Below are positions 1 through 8,074 of a stretch of DNA of 64,000 bases, piece by piece (the first letter of the stretch is position 1; every line of letters begins with the position of its first letter). The notes beneath the pieces were generated by a model. The model was given only the letters and a program-made list of their open reading frames with translations. It searched no databases and was not told the DNA's origin. Location: contig FOIY01000001.1 in NCBI GenBank assembly GCA_900111435.1, forward strand, positions 496,001-560,000. Reading direction: 5' to 3'. This DNA is from Ruminococcaceae bacterium KH2T8. GTDB taxonomy: Bacteria > Bacillota > Clostridia > Saccharofermentanales > Saccharofermentanaceae. The translations under genes were made by a program, and so were the position numbers.

Positions 1-599
1 ATATTGACCGCACCCGAAACAAGGTAAGTCAGGAAAAGAAGTGCGACCTGCGTCTTATAACGAAGGAAGTACTTGAGCGTCCTTCCGAAGATCGACCGCT
101 TGCTCTTCTTCTGTTCTTCGAGCTCGGTATCCTCCTCATCCTTCTCTTCCTTTTCCTCCGCGGCCGTGAGCTCACCGCCGTGAAGATAGGTCTTGAGTTT
201 CCTGAAGAGTACGTTCATCTCCTGCTGATATCTGTTCGTAAATGCAGCGATGTTGATGAACTCTCCCGAATATTCTCCACATAAAACATTCGACCCGATA
301 AAACTATCGAGTCGGATGTGAGCAAGCTTATCAAGTTCGTAAACGGCGATCTCATAATCGCCCGGTTCTTCATCGACAAGATCATCGTCTCTGTCCGCAC
401 CTCGAAAGTAATTGATCGTTCCCGCAGGGAGTGTCATTGTCAGAACTCCGAGCTTGTCCTTGGTGACTGCGATATACCCCTTAATGTAATTCCCGTCAAA
501 GGAAAGGTCGATCGGAGATGACAGGAGAATATCGTTTTCGGAAATGTTAAGATCCTGAAGTCTGTTCAGAGCTTTTGTAGTCAGTTTTACTTCATTCAT
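1..599 (-). CDS. ABC transporter (permease/ATPase fusion), N-terminal part only
   Basis: The reading frame opens at an ATG at 599, behind the ribosome binding site AAAGGGGAT, and runs off the left edge without a stop, so about 199 codons are visible. They show a soluble N-terminal region of about 150 residues with no recognised motif, then an acidic Glu/Lys-rich linker (around residues 150-170). After that comes a basic stretch and the start of a hydrophobic helix ending in FLTYLVSGAV. This layout fits exporters with a cytosolic prefix before the six-helix permease and ATPase. The ATPase motifs lie outside the window, so the assignment is an inference from the N-terminus alone. A half-transporter permease or another membrane protein cannot be excluded. 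Confidence 0.5.
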   Translation of the reverse strand, partial: MNEVKLTTKALNRLQDLNISENDILLSSPIDLSFDGNYIKGYIAVTKDKLGVLTMTLPAGTINYFRGADRDDDLVDEEPGDYEIAVYELDKLAHIRLDSFIGSNVLCGEYSGEFINIAAFTNRYQQEMNVLFRKLKTYLHGGELTAAEEKEEKDEEDTELEEQKKSKRSIFGRTLKYFLRYKTQVALLFLTYLVSGAVN

Positions 600-829
600 A
601 TATCTGTATCCCCTTTCATTTTAATACCACTTTATTCGCTTTGAAATTTTGAATAATGAAACCGATAGTAGCACTCATGAAAATTAATATCAATAGGATA
701 TTTTACTTTTCTTGTTATAATGCAAAAAATTCTTCGGTTTCCTCAGTAAGATGTTGAAAATTTGTCAGCTTTTCCACGCGACAATATCGCGATAATGCTT
801 CCGAGTTTCCGAGGTGCGAGACAGCCGCA
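600..829. other. Intergenic leader of the ABC gene
   Basis: No gene is visible here. The stretch is AT-rich and probably holds the promoter of the minus-strand transporter gene. It leads directly into the 52-bp dyad array. A short open frame across 762-1019 has no ribosome binding site and is explained by the repeats. Confidence 0.4.
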
Positions 830-1126
830 GTTCACACATGTCTACTATTTGCTGTTTGTGTACACCTTTTGCGAAGCGGCTGTTCCCACAACTTTGTTTT
901 TTGACGATTGTTTGAACCTTTTTACCCGCTTGAGTTCCCACAACTCTCGAATTCCCGACTTGTTTACACTAAGCACGGCAGAATGGTTCACACATTTCAA
1001 AATATCAGCCTTTGTTTGAGCTTTTAACAGCCGAATGGTTCAAACATTTTGGAAATCCCGCACTTGTGTGAATCGGCGCCATAGAAAAGGTGTAAACAAT
1101 CTCTCGAAATCGCATTTGTGGGAACC
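830..1126. repeat. Tandem dyad array A: six units, 52-bp period
   Basis: Six units start at exactly 830, 882, 934, 986, 1038 and 1090. Each opens with a 9-bp word of the form GTNNNNACA: GTTCACACA, GTTCCCACA, GTTCCCACA, GTTCACACA, GTTCAAACA, GTGTAAACA. At a fixed offset of 27 bases each also carries a reverse word: TGTGTACAC, TGTTTGAAC, TGTTTACAC, TGTTTGAGC, TGTGTGAAT, TGTGGGAAC. The 18 bp inside a unit and the 16 bp between units are not conserved. Reverse words often complement the forward word of another unit: unit 3 with 6, unit 4 with 5, and 2R with 5F. The last four units therefore form a word-level palindrome. This is a direct observation; the function is unknown. Confidence 0.85.
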
Positions 1127-1370
1127 GCAGGTCTCGCCGCCACAGCAAGTGATCCGCCTCCATGTCGGCCGCCGCTTTTAACATAACTCATCTTTCAGAA
1201 GATTCTTTGAAAGATTTTCGTGGTCCCGTTTAACAGAAGATCATTTATCGCTAATTCTGTAAAAAAACAGCATGATATTTTTAACAGAATTATGTATTAC
1301 GAAGATTACGTTAAATAAATCGTATTGAAAAACGACGTTTCTTACGACTTTTCACGAGCGCGCGGGCGGA
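1127..1370. other. AT-rich intergenic stretch with AACAGAA/TTCTGTAA words
   Basis: No gene is visible. TTTAACAGAA occurs near 1239 and 1280, and the reverse-type word ATTCTGTAA near 1254. A weaker TTTTAACATAA is at about 1177. This may be a poorer array of the same style as its two neighbours, but period and offset are not constant, so it is recorded only as a possibility. Confidence 0.35.
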
Positions 1371-1545
1371 GTCACCAAATCGGTCACTGAGAAGCTTCAC
1401 CGGTGACCATTTTGGTGATTTTTGACCATTAGTCACCAAATCGGTCACTGAAAACCCGCTCTGGTGACCGATTCTGCGAATCCTTCATTTTTCGCCAAAT
1501 TAGTCACCTATCTGAAAACAGGTGACGGAATCAGCGACTTTTGGC
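1371..1545. repeat. Tandem hairpin array C: three units, 61-62-bp period
   Basis: Units start at 1371, 1432 and 1494. The first two open with an identical 20-mer (GTCACCAAATCGGTCACTGA). Unit 1 is a nearly perfect 48-bp dyad centred on AAGCTT at about 1394. Its left arm GTCACCAAATCGGTCAC returns as GGTGACCATTTTGGTGA. Unit 2 keeps the inner stem (ATCGGTCAC with GTGACCGAT). Unit 3 is diverged but still has GTCACCT with AGGTGAC inside GCCAAA and TTTGGC. The array ends 88 bp before the start codon of the radical SAM gene. The function is unknown. Confidence 0.8.
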
Positions 1546-1633
1546 CCGCCGCTGTTCCACCGCTGATTCGTTAGCAGACATCGGCAGCAAGCATATCTGC
1601 TTTGAGCTATACTACATACATGAGGTGGCGATC

Positions 1634-2398
1634 ATGAACGAATACTTAAAGAATGCAAACAGGATCGAATTTGTTATCACGCTGGCGTGCACGGGAAAGT
1701 GCAAGCACTGCTCCGAGGGCGACCACACCGGCTTCAGCGAGCACATAGATACGGATACTGCGGTAAAGACAGTCCGCGCCCTCTGCGAGAACTACGACAT
1801 CACGTCGCTCATGACTTTCGGCGGCGAGCCTCTGCTCTACCCCGACACTGTATGCGCGATCCACAGCGAAGCGACAAAGCTCAATATCACTCACCGACAG
1901 CTCATAACGAACGGCTACTTTTCCAAGGATTATAAGAAGATCGAAGAGACGGCGGCGCGACTTGTAAACGCAGGCGTCAACGATCTCCTCTTATCAGTCG
2001 ATGCTTTTCATCAGGAGACGATCCCGCTCGCACCCGTTAAGCATTTCGCCGAGTGCCTCAGAGAAACTCCGATCAGCGTAAGATTCTCCCCCGCATGGCT
2101 CGTGAGCCGCGAAGACGATAATCCTTATAACAACAGGACGCGCGAGATACTTCGCGAGCTCGACTACCTGGGATTCCCGACAGGCGAAGGCAACGTCATA
2201 TTCCCGAGCGGCAATGCGATCAAGTATCTTAGCGAATATCTTGGCGACACCACAAAAGAGTATTCTCCCTACGAGGAAGACCCGACCGATATCAGATCGT
2301 TCTCCTTCGGACCTGACGGTTCGGTCGACATGCTCGGCGGCAACATCTATACGGACGATATCTTAAAGCTCGCCGAAGCCTATATTCCCAAAAGATAA
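1634..2398 (+). CDS. Radical SAM protein
   Basis: A 254-residue protein of the radical SAM superfamily, whose members use S-adenosylmethionine and a [4Fe-4S] cluster to start radical reactions. The cluster motif CxxxCxxC is C19, C23 and C26 (CTGKCKHC), followed by a glycine-rich SAM-contacting segment TFGGEPLLY near residue 60. There is no C-terminal SPASM cysteine cluster, so it binds one cluster at most. The ATG at 1634 was chosen because GAGGTGG lies just upstream; the frame is open further back but without such a site. It stands alone between a repeat array and the PrsW gene. The substrate cannot be told from the sequence. Confidence 0.82.
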   Translation: MNEYLKNANRIEFVITLACTGKCKHCSEGDHTGFSEHIDTDTAVKTVRALCENYDITSLMTFGGEPLLYPDTVCAIHSEATKLNITHRQLITNGYFSKDYKKIEETAARLVNAGVNDLLLSVDAFHQETIPLAPVKHFAECLRETPISVRFSPAWLVSREDDNPYNNRTREILRELDYLGFPTGEGNVIFPSGNAIKYLSEYLGDTTKEYSPYEEDPTDIRSFSFGPDGSVDMLGGNIYTDDILKLAEAYIPKR

Positions 2399-2405
2399 AA
2401 TATTA

Positions 2406-2435
2406 TTGAACGAACCCGATGACCTGGTGTACTAT
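2406..2435 (+). promoter_or_regulatory. Sigma-A-like promoter of the PrsW-like gene
   Basis: TTGAAC (2406-2411) and TACTAT (2430-2435) are separated by 18 bases and lie 36 bases before the start codon at 2472. The upstream gene ends at 2398, so the PrsW-like gene is probably transcribed alone. Confidence 0.5.
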
Positions 2436-2471
2436 TCAACCATATATGTATATGGTTAGGAGAAGAAGAGT

Positions 2472-3452
2472 ATGTTATTTGCGTTGGCGTTGATCCCGGT
2501 TATCGCACTGTTGATCTTTATCTATTTAAAAGACAAGAAGGAAAAGGAACCCATCGGACTTCTGATCGGACTTTTCTTCGCAGGAATGGCTACCAGCATC
2601 ACGGCGATCATCGGCGAAGCGATCGGCCAGGCTATCCTTAATGCCGTCTTCTATTACGAGTCGATCTTAAAGGCACTGATCCTCGCGATCTTCATAGTAG
2701 GTCCCGCCGAGGAGCTCGGTAAGTATCTCGTCTTAAGGCTCATCACATGGAAGAGCAAGCACTATAACTACAGCTACGACGCTATCGTTTATGCGGTATT
2801 CGTATCCCTCGGATTCGCCTGCATCGAGAATGTCGGATATGTATTCTCCTCCGGTCTTAGCACGGCACTGCTTCGTATGTTCACGGCAGTTCCGGGACAC
2901 GCTTGCTTCGCGGTATTCATGGGTTACTTCTACAGCAAGGCAAAGTATGCAAAGGTCACGAATAATAAGAGCGCATATACATCGAACCTCATCCTGTCCA
3001 TGGTCGCACCGATCCTGGTACACGGATTCTACGACGGTATCCTCTTCGCCGGAAGATCATCGGGCGAAGATGTCATTACGGGACTTGCCGTACTCCTCTG
3101 GATTGGCTACGTCATCGCGATGTTCGTCGTATCTTTCATCATCGTATTCAAAGCATCCAAGAACGACTTCTGCATCATCACTCTCCCGGGCGAAGTCCAG
3201 ACAGTATACAAGCCCAGCATAGTTGGAAGCTGGACTTGCAGTTGCGGAACTATCAATTACCTGAACTTCTGCGGACAGTGCGGAAAGCAACGCCCCATCG
3301 ATACGACATGGACCTGCCCCACATGCGGAACTCTCTGTGCATTTAATTTCTGCGGAAAGTGCGGATGTGCAAAGCCTTCGTCCTCTGCTCAGCCGGCAGC
3401 AGCTCAGGCTCCGGTAACGACCATAGCCGCACCCTCGAGCAACATAGAGTAA
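2472..3452 (+). CDS. PrsW-like intramembrane protease with C-terminal zinc ribbons
   Basis: A 326-residue membrane protein with about seven hydrophobic segments. The EE motif of PrsW/CPBP-type glutamic intramembrane proteases is at E80-E81 (GPAEELGK). Conserved-looking ENVGY (119-123), H143 in VPGHACF and H184 in LVHGFYDG follow. PrsW of Bacillus cleaves the anti-sigma factor RsiW; whether this one does is inference, and no sigma/anti-sigma pair is nearby. After the last membrane segment come two zinc ribbons, CSCG...CGQCG (about 254-272) and CPTCG...CGKCG (about 282-298), and an Ala/Pro/Ser tail. The ribbons are probably cytosolic. The start follows AGGAGAAG. Confidence 0.8.
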   Translation: MLFALALIPVIALLIFIYLKDKKEKEPIGLLIGLFFAGMATSITAIIGEAIGQAILNAVFYYESILKALILAIFIVGPAEELGKYLVLRLITWKSKHYNYSYDAIVYAVFVSLGFACIENVGYVFSSGLSTALLRMFTAVPGHACFAVFMGYFYSKAKYAKVTNNKSAYTSNLILSMVAPILVHGFYDGILFAGRSSGEDVITGLAVLLWIGYVIAMFVVSFIIVFKASKNDFCIITLPGEVQTVYKPSIVGSWTCSCGTINYLNFCGQCGKQRPIDTTWTCPTCGTLCAFNFCGKCGCAKPSSSAQPAAAQAPVTTIAAPSSNIE

Positions 3453-3471
3453 CAGAGCAAGTTACAGCTTA

Positions 3472-4371
3472 TCAGTTACCGTAATTCTCGGTGATCTCCT
3501 TGCATCTTGCACGGAAATCGATATTAAGTCTTCTCAGGCGATACGAAAGTATACGAAGGATCAACGTGATCTTATCAGGGCTCGTGGCAAATACTGCCTC
3601 GAGCTCTTCTTTTCGGATGGTCTCGATGAGCGTATCTCCGAAAGCGGTCACTGCCGACAGCTCCCTGGCTTCTTCATTAACAAGTCCCGTCTCACCGAAT
3701 ACGGATACGGACTTCAAGTCAGTGTACAGCACATCAGTTCCCGCTCCGATGAAGAGGTTGACGTTACCGTCGTGAAGGATATAGATGGCGTCGCTCGGAT
3801 CACCTGCCTTATAGATAACCGATCCGCCGCTATATGTCTCGACATTATGCTCGCCCGTCCTGTAGATGCTCTCGTAAAGTTGACGGATGGGATCTTCCTT
3901 AGGCTCAGAGATCTCGACCTTGTTAGCCTGATAAAGATCCATATGCTTCTTTATCTTTGAAAAGAGAGACTGCTTCTTGCCTGCATCGGCTTCGCGAAGA
4001 TTGTTCAGGAGAGCCTCGGACTCGTTAAAGTCATTAGTCATTGCCTGGATCTTATTACCGAGGTGGTTTATGAGCTCGACGATGACATCGGGATTCTCGG
4101 TCATGAATTCATTAAGCTCACCCTCGGGTATCTCGATCGCACGAACCGTACCTCTGGCAACTACCGTCGCACTTCTCTGGCACTCTTCAAAGATCGCCAT
4201 CTCTCCGAAGTAGTCACCTTCGTTCAAAACTGCAAGACGGAAAGGATCGCTCGTATCATGATCGGTGATGACATCGGCACTTCCCTCTACGAGGCGGAAT
4301 AAGCTCCTGCCCATGTCACCTTCTTTTACGATAACGTCACCATTGTTGAAAGTTTTTACAACTAAGCCCAT
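3472..4371 (-). CDS. Protein with two cyclic-nucleotide-binding-like domains
   Basis: A 299-residue soluble protein with two cNMP-binding (CAP-type) beta-roll domains. Domain 1 is about residues 5-115, with the phosphate-binding cassette FGEMAIFEECQRSATV near 55-70. Domain 2 is about 170-285, with FGETGLVNEEARELSAV. A charged linker joins them. There is no helix-turn-helix, membrane segment or kinase domain, so it is probably a nucleotide-sensing adaptor rather than a transcription factor. The cassette of domain 1 keeps the Glu and Arg typical of binders; domain 2 is weaker. It ends 19 bp from the convergent PrsW-like gene. Target and ligand are unknown. Confidence 0.8.
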   Translation of the reverse strand: MGLVVKTFNNGDVIVKEGDMGRSLFRLVEGSADVITDHDTSDPFRLAVLNEGDYFGEMAIFEECQRSATVVARGTVRAIEIPEGELNEFMTENPDVIVELINHLGNKIQAMTNDFNESEALLNNLREADAGKKQSLFSKIKKHMDLYQANKVEISEPKEDPIRQLYESIYRTGEHNVETYSGGSVIYKAGDPSDAIYILHDGNVNLFIGAGTDVLYTDLKSVSVFGETGLVNEEARELSAVTAFGDTLIETIRKEELEAVFATSPDKITLILRILSYRLRRLNIDFRARCKEITENYGN

Positions 4372-4434
4372 AACAAAAACCTCCGATAGTACAGCATAGA
4401 AGCCCCATAACTTCTTCCATACTGATTATACCTT

Positions 4435-5799
4435 TTATCGAGAGGCCTTTTCAACGACGGACTTGCCGTACCATTTCTTCTTATACCAGTAATACATGAC
4501 GATCAGACCTCTTATGCATTCGTCGGTCGCGGTACCCGCATAGATACCTGCCACGCCTACTCCGAAGACGACACCAGTCAGGTATCCGGCAGTAAGTCCT
4601 AATCCCCAGTTACAGATGATACCGATGACCAGCGGGAACATGTATGCACCTGCGGCCTTAAGGCTGTTTACGAAAGTCATATTAAGGCAGCGTCCGATCT
4701 CGACGAATATATCCGCGATCATGATCATCTGACCGAGCATAATTATATTCTGATTATCGGTAAAGAGCTGCAGAGTATATCGCGCAAAGATCGCATTGGC
4801 GGACGCGAGCGCGATAGTGATCGGCATCGATGTACGTAAGGTCTTAAACACTCTCTTGTACGCGAGGTCAGGCTTTCCCGCACCGACGAGATGGCCCGTG
4901 ATTATCTGCGTGGACATGGCTGACGCATTCGAGAATATCATCGCGAAAGAGATCAGTGTATTGCAGAACGCCCTCGCGTTGACCGCGTCATTTCCCATCG
5001 AATTTACGAAAGAAAGAAGTGTCGTCTGATAAAGGTTATATGTAAGATTCTCGCCTGCCGTCGGAAGGCCGATCCTTATCATCTTGAGAAGAAGGCTCTT
5101 CGGGAAAGGACGAAGGAAACGGATCGAGAGCCAGCCGATCTTCGAAGCAAAGAAAAATACGAGAGCTGCGGCAACTGCCAGGGTCCTCGCGGCGACCGTC
5201 GATATCGCTACACCCGCAACGCCCATATTTAAGTGCTTTAAAGGTCCGTAGAGGAACATATAGTTACCGAAGATATTTACGACATTTATCGCGAGCGAAA
5301 CATACATACCGATCTTGGGGTATCCGTTACACCTTAAGATCTGGAGCATGACGTTAAATACCGCGGTTATAAAGCCCGCACCGCCTACTATATAGATATA
5401 GGTCATCGAATAAGGGCGCATCTCGGGAGACACGTTCAGGAGATCCATTATCAGCGGATTAGCAAGGCAGAATATGCCGCTTAGTACGATACCGAAGACG
5501 AGATTCACTCCGACAGCGAGAGTATAGATCATGTTCATCTTGTCATACCGCTTGGCCCCGAGGTACTGGGCTACGACTACACTCGTAGCCGTCGCGATGA
5601 CATTAAAGAGGATATTCATCATGAACATGATCGTGTTGGCATTACCGACTGCTCCGACCGCGCACTCATCGTAGTGGCTGAGCATCAGTGTATCCACGTT
5701 ATTGAGCATCGTGTTGAGAAAGAGCTCAAGGAACATCGGCCCCGCAAGTATCAGCAGTGGAGTCTTTTCATCTATAACGATCGATCTTTTCTTACCCAT
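4435..5799 (-). CDS. MATE family efflux transporter
   Basis: A 454-residue integral membrane protein with about twelve hydrophobic segments arranged as two similar halves. The N-terminal signature (LAGPMFLELFLNTML, then NNVDTLMLSHY) and the repeat in the second half (about 240-260, with IGLPTAGENL) are typical of MATE antiporters. These export cationic drugs or metabolites using a Na+ or H+ gradient. Its length is usual for the family. It is transcribed alone or with the cNMP-binding gene downstream (63 bp away). The substrate cannot be predicted. Confidence 0.88.
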   Translation of the reverse strand: MGKKRSIVIDEKTPLLILAGPMFLELFLNTMLNNVDTLMLSHYDECAVGAVGNANTIMFMMNILFNVIATATSVVVAQYLGAKRYDKMNMIYTLAVGVNLVFGIVLSGIFCLANPLIMDLLNVSPEMRPYSMTYIYIVGGAGFITAVFNVMLQILRCNGYPKIGMYVSLAINVVNIFGNYMFLYGPLKHLNMGVAGVAISTVAARTLAVAAALVFFFASKIGWLSIRFLRPFPKSLLLKMIRIGLPTAGENLTYNLYQTTLLSFVNSMGNDAVNARAFCNTLISFAMIFSNASAMSTQIITGHLVGAGKPDLAYKRVFKTLRTSMPITIALASANAIFARYTLQLFTDNQNIIMLGQMIMIADIFVEIGRCLNMTFVNSLKAAGAYMFPLVIGIICNWGLGLTAGYLTGVVFGVGVAGIYAGTATDECIRGLIVMYYWYKKKWYGKSVVEKASR

Positions 5800-5909
5800 T
5801 AGTTATCCTTTCATTATTCGAACACCAAAAGGATACTACACGCCATAGAACATGCTATGACAAAAAGCACTTATTTACTGATATATACTACTTCTTTTAC
5901 TTTGGCAAA

Positions 5910-6449
5910 TTATTTCCTGATAATAGGAAGATCGATCTCATTCTCCTTAAGAAAAGCAGTGATATTCTCGAGATTCTCTATGGGAAGCATCACGAACGGG
6001 ACACCCTTTTCCTTCGGAACGAAAGCCATCGTGTACTTAAAGAGCCTTACACCCTGAATGGAATTCCAGAAGACAGTCTTTGTACCCGAAGGGACAACCT
6101 GAGTAAGACCGTCGGCATCGCACTCGATGCTCAGATCTTCGACATAGTTCTTCTTAAACATATTGATCAGGGAGTAATAAGCGTAAAAGTATCTCCCGAT
6201 CCAGATGAGAAAAGCACAAAGAGCTATCACCAATATAAGCCCGAGAACATTAAATTCCAAGATAAGCTCGACTGTCATCCAGATGAGCATGACCATCGCC
6301 GCGAACAAAAAAAGAAACGGCACTTTGATATTATCGCCGAAGAGCTTTGCCTCACCCTGAGGGTCCTTGATCAGGCGGTTACCCTGAAAGCAGATCCCCG
6401 CCATCTCCTTGAAAAAGCTATCCTTATCATTTGTCTTAATATACTCCAC
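5910..6449 (-). CDS. Membrane protein with YcxB-like C-terminal domain
   Basis: A 179-residue protein with a short cytosolic N-terminus and two adjacent membrane helices (about residues 42-85). A C-terminal soluble domain (about 100-175) contains VFWNSIQGVRLFKY and ends in IENLENITAFLKENEI. This order resembles YcxB-like/bacterial PH-like proteins, which have no known biochemical role. It is the first of a run of small minus-strand membrane proteins in this part of the window. The family name is tentative. Confidence 0.5.
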   Translation of the reverse strand: MEYIKTNDKDSFFKEMAGICFQGNRLIKDPQGEAKLFGDNIKVPFLFLFAAMVMLIWMTVELILEFNVLGLILVIALCAFLIWIGRYFYAYYSLINMFKKNYVEDLSIECDADGLTQVVPSGTKTVFWNSIQGVRLFKYTMAFVPKEKGVPFVMLPIENLENITAFLKENEIDLPIIRK

Positions 6450-6469
6450 TGCTCTATACTCCTAAGTTC

Positions 6470-6796
6470 TTATTCCACGTAGTCCGACAGGAACAGACGG
6501 ATCTTATGCTTTCTGCCGACTGCAAGGTGCAGGATCAGCGTCCTGACACAAAATGCGATAAGGAAGACGATAATGTTGAATATCACTTCCGAGCTGACAC
6601 CGCCCGACTCGCCTGCAGCTGTCACGGGAAAAGAATACATCACGACATTTCCGCCCAAAGATACGGCCGCCATACAGTCACCTCCCATCCCCAAAGGGAT
6701 GATCCCGACGACGAATCCCGCAACGTTCTCTACCAGTGCGAGCACCGCTGTAATTATAAGCGTAAGTACCGGTGTAGTAAGCAGTATCTTTTTCAT
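6470..6796 (-). CDS. Small membrane protein, unrecognised
   Basis: A 108-residue protein with an N-terminal hydrophobic segment, a middle glycine-rich region (GIIPLGMGGDCMAAVSLGGN), a second hydrophobic segment and a short basic tail. It is probably an integral membrane protein with two to three helices. The frame is open 31 codons further upstream. The ATG at 6796 gives an MKKILLTTP start typical of membrane proteins, but an ATG seven codons earlier is equally possible. No family was recognised. Confidence 0.5.
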   Translation of the reverse strand: MKKILLTTPVLTLIITAVLALVENVAGFVVGIIPLGMGGDCMAAVSLGGNVVMYSFPVTAAGESGGVSSEVIFNIIVFLIAFCVRTLILHLAVGRKHKIRLFLSDYVE

Positions 6797-6872
6797 GTCG
6801 GCGTACCTGCCTTTCATATCATACTTACCATATAATACGCAAACGGCAGTCCGAGGTTTCATGGCGAAAGAT

Positions 6873-6904
6873 AAAAAGGCCGGCTTCAAAGAAAGAAGCC
6901 GACC
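6873..6904 (-). terminator. Rho-independent terminator
   Basis: On the minus strand GGTCGGCTTC, a loop and GAAGCCGGCC are followed by TTTTT. It lies 18 bp after the stop of the L7/L12-like gene. Confidence 0.85.
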
Positions 6905-6921
6905 GTATCGATCACTTAAAC

Positions 6922-7167
6922 TTAACCGAAATAAGTCTTATAGTCCTCAATGATATCCATCGCTTCCTTAAGTCCCACGCCGGTAGCATCCCTTAAGGCC
7001 TTGATGGCTTCGATCTTTCGACCAGCGGCAACAAGTTCGATGATCTTGTTCTTATCTTCCTCCGATACGGAAGAAGCAACCTTCTTAAGATCCTCGATAT
7101 TCAACTGAGGAGCCTCAGGTGCCTTAACTTTCGTCTCTTTCTTCTTACCGAATAACTTACCAAACAT
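6922..7167 (-). CDS. Stand-alone ribosomal L7/L12 C-terminal-domain-like protein
   Basis: An 81-residue protein. A basic, disordered N-terminus (MFGKLFGKKKETKVKAPEAP) is followed by a short helical region and the L7/L12 C-terminal fold. The hallmark is GRKIEAIKALRDATGVGLKEA (residues about 49-69), close to the KxxVIKxVRxxTGLGLKEAK motif of bL12. It lacks the N-terminal dimerisation and hinge domains of the true stalk protein, and no other ribosomal gene is near. Similar small proteins are known in Firmicutes without an assigned role. It is preceded by AGGAGAG and ends in a strong terminator. Confidence 0.75.
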   Translation of the reverse strand: MFGKLFGKKKETKVKAPEAPQLNIEDLKKVASSVSEEDKNKIIELVAAGRKIEAIKALRDATGVGLKEAMDIIEDYKTYFG

Positions 7168-7193
7168 ACTTTATCTCTCCTTTTCTTTAAACG

Positions 7194-7715
7194 TCATCCC
7201 AGTTTCTTTGCCGGGAGCGTAGCCATATTGTTAATGACAAGCACTCTGTCACCTACAAAGATATCGTCATAATCTTCAGCCCCAGGGTGAGCGATACAGA
7301 TACACTTATCAAGACCGTCAACTGCGAATACGACAAAACGGCTCGTGTTCCTGGTATGGTTACTGCGCGTACCTGAATGACGGATCTCCTTCTTGATACA
7401 GACTCCCGTAGCGATGAGATTCGACTGTTTAGACAGCAAATTCACGAACACACCGCATCCGATGACCATAAGTCCGAACAAGATAAGTACGATACCACCT
7501 AACTGCCTACAGATCAAGCACACGATCCCGAGAGCTGCAATAGCACCACCGACGATATAGATGGTCTTTGCGTCCTTCGCCGACGATCCGTTAAGAGTCG
7601 CGAGTGCCCTTATCTCTTCTTCCGTAGCGGGAGCCCTGAACGGCAGCTGTCCCCTTTGTATCAGCTGATAGTCCCTGTACTCCTCACTTACTCCTGCCAA
7701 TGCATCAAATAACAT
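7194..7715 (-). CDS. Membrane protein of unknown function
   Basis: A 173-residue protein with a soluble N-terminus, two consecutive membrane helices (about 52-95) and a C-terminal beta-rich soluble domain (about 98-173) ending in VLVINNMATLPAKKLG. No family was recognised. It lies 26 bp upstream of the L7/L12-like gene and may be co-transcribed with it. The order (helical N-terminus, helix pair, beta domain) resembles NfeD-like or PH-like membrane proteins, but this is not demonstrable here. Confidence 0.5.
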   Translation of the reverse strand: MLFDALAGVSEEYRDYQLIQRGQLPFRAPATEEEIRALATLNGSSAKDAKTIYIVGGAIAALGIVCLICRQLGGIVLILFGLMVIGCGVFVNLLSKQSNLIATGVCIKKEIRHSGTRSNHTRNTSRFVVFAVDGLDKCICIAHPGAEDYDDIFVGDRVLVINNMATLPAKKLG

Positions 7716-7753
7716 AATTTCTACCCCCTTATTTCATTATTGAAATTCCCTTA

Positions 7754-8056
7754 TTACATTCCGCTCGTGAAGACTATAAACACCATAAGTCCCACGAAGC
7801 ATACTATCGTCATTATTATCGACGCGATCAAATAGAAGATCACCGCCCCCTTCTTTTTCTTGATCAGAAGCATTACCAGATTCACTATGCCTGCCACCGC
7901 ATAAAAGAGCGGCATAACAAGATGAAGTGACAGGAGAGGTCCGAAAGGCCACTCGCTCCTGTAGTCATACCATCTGCCGTCCTTATAGAACAGCCAGAAC
8001 AGGGTGATTGCCGTAAGCAGCACTGCCGGCAAGAAGAATAACAATTTCTTTTTCAT
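7754..8056 (-). CDS. Small three-helix membrane protein, unrecognised
   Basis: A 100-residue protein that begins MKKKLLFFLPAVLLT and has three hydrophobic segments (about 4-22, 40-65, 72-97) separated by KKKK and a polar loop (YKDGRWYDYRSEWPFGP). It is probably embedded in the cytoplasmic membrane. It is 18 bp downstream of another small membrane protein gene, so the two are likely co-transcribed. No family was recognised. Confidence 0.5.
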   Translation of the reverse strand: MKKKLLFFLPAVLLTAITLFWLFYKDGRWYDYRSEWPFGPLLSLHLVMPLFYAVAGIVNLVMLLIKKKKGAVIFYLIASIIMTIVCFVGLMVFIVFTSGM

Positions 8057-8074
8057 CTGATCTTCCCTCTTCCC

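Noticed and set aside
762-1019. Plus-strand 85-codon ORF
   Set aside because: It runs through array A, has no ribosome binding site and shows no protein-like pattern.
830-1545. CRISPR array
   Set aside because: The repeated parts are 9-20-bp words that change between units and occur in both orientations. There are no constant repeats with unique spacers and no cas genes.
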